A stretch of 6,274 nt of DNA from a bacterium (GTDB lineage Bacteria; Pseudomonadota; Gammaproteobacteria; Burkholderiales; Methylophilaceae). Under the pieces are notes generated by a model that did not search any database, was not told where the DNA came from, and saw only the letters and a program-made list of their open reading frames with translations. The position numbers were made by a program, and so were the translations under genes. Shown in pieces: positions 4,104 through 6,274 of this stretch (positions are counted from its first letter, which is position 1; each line of letters opens with the position of its first letter). The stretch lies in assembly GCA_027310505.1 (NCBI GenBank), contig DAIDAS010000327.1, positions 1 through 6,274 of the forward strand, in the 5' to 3' direction.

Positions 4104-6274
4104 ATGGCCGTCGATCTCCAGCACGGACTCTCACATCAGGCTGCCGCCTCCCGTCTGGCCCGCGACGGCTATAACCAGCTTTCCTCGGCGCAACCGCACA
4201 GCCTGTTTGCCATCGCACTGAACGTTGTGCGCGAGCCCATGTTCCTGCTGCTGATTGCCTGCGGCTCGGTGTACCTGCTGCTTGGCAACCGGAGCGAGGC
4301 GCTGATGCTGCTCGGTTTTGTCTTCGTCATCATTGCCATCAGTTTTTTCCAGACCCGCAAGACCGAGCGGGCGCTGGAGGCGTTGCGCGACCTGTCGAGT
4401 CCGCGTGCCTTGGTGATTCGCGGCGGCGAACAGCAGCGCATTCCCGGGCGCGAAGTGGTGGTCGGCGATTTGCTGGTGCTGGTGGAGGGAGATCGTGTTC
4501 CTGCGGATGCGGCGCTGTTGTCTGGCGTAAGCCTGTCGGTGGACGAATCGCTGCTGACCGGTGAAGCGGTCTCTGTGCGCAAGCAGGCGGTCGAAACGGT
4601 GCCCGAAGGCATGGGCAGGCCCGGCGGGGACGACCTGCCGTTCCTGTTCTCGGGCACGCTGGTGGTGCAGGGCAAGGGCATTGCCATTGCCCTGGCTACC
4701 GGGCAGAACACGGCGCTTGGCGCCATCGGCAAGTCGCTTGATGGCGTCGGGCAGGAGCCGACCAACATTCAGCGCGAGACAGCCGTGATCGTCAAGCGGG
4801 CCGCCTGGGCGGGGCTCGCCTTGAGTCTGGTCGCCGCGGTCGTGTACGGCCTGATGCAAGGCGACTGGCTGCACGGCTTGCTGGTCGGCATCACCTTTGC
4901 CATGGCGGTCTTGCCCGAGGAACTGCCGGTGGTGCTGACGGTTTTTCTCGGCCTGGGCGCATGGCGTATCGCGCAAAAGCAGGTGCTGACGCGGCATATC
5001 CCCGCTGTCGAAATGCTGGGCGCGGCAACGGTGCTGTGCGTGGACAAAACCGGCACGCTGACCCAGAATCGCATGACCATGGCCAAACTGTTCGCACGCG
5101 GCCGGCAGCTTGATCTGGCCAGGCTCGAAAACGCCGCCTTGCCAGAGGATTTTCACGAACTGCTGGAGTTTGGCATGCTGGCCAGCCATCGGGATCCGTT
5201 CGATCCGATGGAAAAAGCGATCAATCAGGCAACCCTGGAGACGCTGGAAGGCACCGAGCACATCCACCAGGACTGGGCGCTGGTCGAAGAATATCCTTTG
5301 TCGCGCGATCTGCTGGCGATGTCGCGCGTCTGGCGTTCACCTGACCGCGAGCATTTCGTCATCGCCGCCAAGGGCTCGCCCGAGGCGATTTTCGATCTGT
5401 GCCACCTGGATGCTGGCCAAACTGCCGCCACGACCGAGGAGGTCAGGCAGTTGGCGGAGCAGGGGCTGCGCGTGCTGGGGGTGGCCAAGGCCTCCTTCCG
5501 CCAGGTTTCGCTGCCTGAAATCCAGCACGATTTCGAATTCGAGCTTCTGGGGCTGCTGGGGTTGGTCGACCCGATTCGCGAGGCTGTGCCTTCAGCCATC
5601 CGCGAAAGCCATGCGGCCGGCATGCGTGTGGTCATGATCACCGGCGATTATCCTGCTACTGCGCTCAACATCGCGCAACAGGTCGGCATCGTGACCGATG
5701 GGGTCATCACCGGCGCAGAGCTCGATGCCATGGGCGACGATGAGCTGCAGCAGCGTGCGAGAACGGTCTGCGTATTCTGCCGCACTGTGCCTGAACAGAA
5801 GCTGCGCCTGGTCAATGCCCTGAAAGCGAACGGCGAGATCGTCGCCATGACCGGCGATGGCGTGAACGACGCGCCGGCGCTGAAAGCGGCGCACATCGGC
5901 ATTGCCATGGGCGCGCGTGGCACCGATGTGGCACGCGAGGCTGCCGACCTGGTGCTGCTGAATGACGACTTCTCTTCCATCGTGGCGGCGATCAAGGCTG
6001 GCCGGCGTATTTTCGATAACCTGAAAAAAGCCATCACCTTCATCATCGGCGTTCACCTGCCCATTGTCGGCATGTCGCTGATCCCCGTGGCGCTAGGCTG
6101 GCCGCTATTGTTGCTGCCGGTGCACATCCTGTTCTTGCAGCTGATTATCGACCCGGCCTGTTCCATCGTATTCGAAGCCGAACCGGATGAGCATGACAGC
6201 ATGCGCCGTCCGCCGCGTTCGCCTTCTGCGGTTCTGTTCGATCGGCATACGCTGCGGCTGGGGTTGTTGCAGGG
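4104..6274 (+). CDS. P-type cation-transporting ATPase (P2-like), C-terminus cut off by window edge
   Basis: This inner-membrane pump couples ATP hydrolysis, via an aspartyl phosphate, to cation transport. The 723 visible residues give an N-terminal cation-ATPase region (about 6-60), TM1-TM2 (about 46-82), an actuator domain with TGEA (152-155), TM3 (about 233-252), TM4 with PEELP (271-275), phosphorylation motif DKTGTLT (D314), nucleotide-binding KGSPE (K423), TGD (513-515), hinge TGDGVNDAP (583-591), TM5 and TM6. Overall layout is that of Ca2+-ATPase-like P2 pumps, with no heavy-metal-binding domain or CPC motif. The ion-site residues differ from SERCA: PEEL for PEGL, GVHLP in TM5 (649-653), and QLIIDP (679-684) for NLVTDG, so the substrate cannot be named. 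TM7-TM10 would lie beyond the edge. The start ATG follows a TAAGAG 9 nt upstream; the gene is 12 nt after the DUF1992 stop and probably in the suhB operon. Confidence 0.93.
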   Translation, partial: MAVDLQHGLSHQAAASRLARDGYNQLSSAQPHSLFAIALNVVREPMFLLLIACGSVYLLLGNRSEALMLLGFVFVIIAISFFQTRKTERALEALRDLSSPRALVIRGGEQQRIPGREVVVGDLLVLVEGDRVPADAALLSGVSLSVDESLLTGEAVSVRKQAVETVPEGMGRPGGDDLPFLFSGTLVVQGKGIAIALATGQNTALGAIGKSLDGVGQEPTNIQRETAVIVKRAAWAGLALSLVAAVVYGLMQGDWLHGLLVGITFAMAVLPEELPVVLTVFLGLGAWRIAQKQVLTRHIPAVEMLGAATVLCVDKTGTLTQNRMTMAKLFARGRQLDLARLENAALPEDFHELLEFGMLASHRDPFDPMEKAINQATLETLEGTEHIHQDWALVEEYPLSRDLLAMSRVWRSPDREHFVIAAKGSPEAIFDLCHLDAGQTAATTEEVRQLAEQGLRVLGVAKASFRQVSLPEIQHDFEFELLGLLGLVDPIREAVPSAIRESHAAGMRVVMITGDYPATALNIAQQVGIVTDGVITGAELDAMGDDELQQRARTVCVFCRTVPEQKLRLVNALKANGEIVAMTGDGVNDAPALKAAHIGIAMGARGTDVAREAADLVLLNDDFSSIVAAIKAGRRIFDNLKKAITFIIGVHLPIVGMSLIPVALGWPLLLLPVHILFLQLIIDPACSIVFEAEPDEHDSMRRPPRSPSAVLFDRHTLRLGLLQ

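Noticed and set aside
4131..5267. A 378-codon minus-strand open frame opposite the P-type ATPase
   Set aside because: The plus strand here encodes an uninterrupted ATPase with conserved motifs. The antisense product is rich in His, Gln, Arg and Gly with no recognisable domain, typical of a GC-rich shadow frame.
1..6274. Search for mobile elements, CRISPR, defence genes, tRNA or rRNA genes
   Set aside because: No direct-repeat arrays, transposase or integrase motifs, or structured RNA genes were seen by eye; nearly every base is explained by seven housekeeping-type genes and their control regions.

Overview
The window is a compact, GC-rich, gene-dense piece of proteobacterial chromosome. The gene order (a suhB gene divergent from trmJ-cysE-iscR-cysteine desulfurase), the short CysE and the IscR and SuhB sequences point to a betaproteobacterium, possibly of the Nitrosomonadales/Thiobacillus/Methylophilus kind. 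The phylum is well supported; the order is a guess from gene order and recall. I see no phage, transposon, CRISPR, defence island, tRNA or rRNA. This looks like core housekeeping sequence with interesting regulatory DNA, not an undescribed accessory system.

Left half (1-2850, minus strand): the genes read right to left as trmJ (tRNA Cm32/Um32 methyltransferase), cysE (short serine O-acetyltransferase), iscR (Rrf2-family [2Fe-2S] regulator) and a NifS-like cysteine desulfurase that runs off the left edge. They form a sulfur-supply and Fe-S assembly-control unit: CysE makes the precursor of cysteine, the desulfurase takes sulfur from cysteine, and IscR senses Fe-S status. A 25-bp site matching the type 1 IscR motif at 22 of 25 positions spans the cysE stop codon and a putative -35 element, so iscR probably has its own autorepressed promoter inside the cluster.

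Divergent control region (2851-2928): 78 bp separate trmJ from suhB. It holds a perfect 8-bp inverted repeat that places a TAAAAT -10-like hexamer on each strand, a boxA-like element (GTTCTTTAA core), and a perfect 7-bp-stem hairpin just before suhB. SuhB is itself a Nus-complex factor acting at boxA in E. coli, so this leader suggests autoregulation.

Right half (2929-6274, plus strand): suhB, a DUF1992 (DnaJC28-type) small protein overlapping suhB by an ATGA, and 12 nt later a P-type cation ATPase that runs off the right edge. The tight spacing suggests one transcript. The ATPase has all P-type catalytic motifs but unusual membrane residues where Ca2+-ATPases bind their ion, so its substrate is open. 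There is no gene-free stretch longer than about 80 bases.
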